Assembly (NCBI RefSeq): GCF_000003815.2 | Contig: NC_049981.1 | Location: 6,941,335-7,005,334 of the forward strand | Direction of reading: 5' to 3' | From: Branchiostoma floridae | Taxonomy: Eukaryota > Chordata > Leptocardii > Amphioxiformes > Branchiostomatidae | Length of the DNA: 64,000 nt | Shown here: one piece after another, positions 63,808-64,000 of the stretch | How positions within the stretch are numbered: the first letter of the stretch is position 1 | How the letters are laid out: every line of letters begins with the position of its first letter | Translations under genes and position numbers: made by a program | The notes under the pieces: model-generated | Databases searched by the model: none | Seen by the model: the letters and a program-made list of their open reading frames with translations, nothing else | Told to the model about the DNA's origin: nothing

Positions 63808-63940
63808 ATGTGGGACTTCATAGTAACGACCTCTAGCTGTTTGTGTTTTTGCCGCTCCAACAAAGTGTCACCCGGAGGGGGTGGAGATGTGGAGGATGAA
63901 ACAGTGCCGGGACAGGAGGAGATGGACCGCGGGACCACCG
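63808..63940 (+). CDS. Second copy of the stathmin-domain gene, exon 1 (truncated by window end)
   Basis: The 133-nt exon encodes MWDFIVTTSSCLCFC and continues with GGGGDVEDETVPGQEEMD before the same ACCG|GTGAGT donor as 41533-41668. It differs from that exon by a 3-nt deletion and about ten substitutions. The upstream 130 bp are also conserved, including tgacgttata and gatgagcgctagccgttgtt. The later exons lie outside the window. It is either a real tandem paralogue or the other haplotype placed in line by assembly. Confidence 0.8.
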
Positions 63941-64000
63941 GTGAGTCCGGGCGGTATAGAATAAAGGGTTAATGCCCCGGCCCGATGTGTATATGGTGAG

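Overview
This is a eukaryotic window with intron-rich genes, GT/AG splice sites, long introns, many microsatellites and dense small foldback or MITE-type repeats. The gene content suggests a cephalochordate (Branchiostoma, amphioxus; probably B. floridae). The evidence is a single TMEM161 gene, a type II C-type lectin with a tandem-repeat stalk, a fibrinogen-related domain (FReD) gene, a c-type lysozyme and a stathmin-domain gene. No bacterial or viral gene was recognised. There are four runs of N: 23814-24274, 40373-40472, 44451-44950 and 52991-53444.

Layout. 1-13840: no gene recognised; foldback element, minisatellites, MITEs, SINE relic. 13843-19989 (+): gene with a PPxY motif, two SH3-like domains and leucine-rich repeats (LRRs); its 3' end was not found. 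20634-22005 (+): complete FReD over three exons, first exon missing. 22006-26450: palindromic repeats around an N gap. 26947-39905 (-): TMEM161-like multipass membrane protein, 13 exons, initiator ATG immediately followed by an intron. 41533-43180 (+): stathmin-domain (STMND1-like) gene, four exons, head to head with TMEM161. 47329-50316 (+): c-type lysozyme exons 2-4. 51237-51598 (-): LINE 3' end. 52483-52882 (-): start of a secreted Reeler-domain protein. 57095-61293 (+): type II C-type lectin with 13 repeats of 17 residues. 63808-63940 (+): second copy of the stathmin-gene first exon and promoter, cut by the window end.

Three genes (FReD, lysozyme, C-type lectin), and perhaps the Reeler fragment, belong to families used in innate recognition or defence. 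Nothing in the sequence shows co-regulation.

The most unusual feature is inside TMEM161. Three separate exons (5, 8 and 10) each have decayed copies of their acceptor-side part in the upstream intron. For exon 5 there are nine such copies, most with a pyrimidine tract and AG acceptor, so the real exon lies behind a row of decoy acceptors. Other notable items are an apparent one-base frame problem in TMEM161 exon 3, a 17-residue lectin stalk repeat that does not fit simple heptads, and a foldback insertion whose target duplication can be checked against an unoccupied copy elsewhere in the window.
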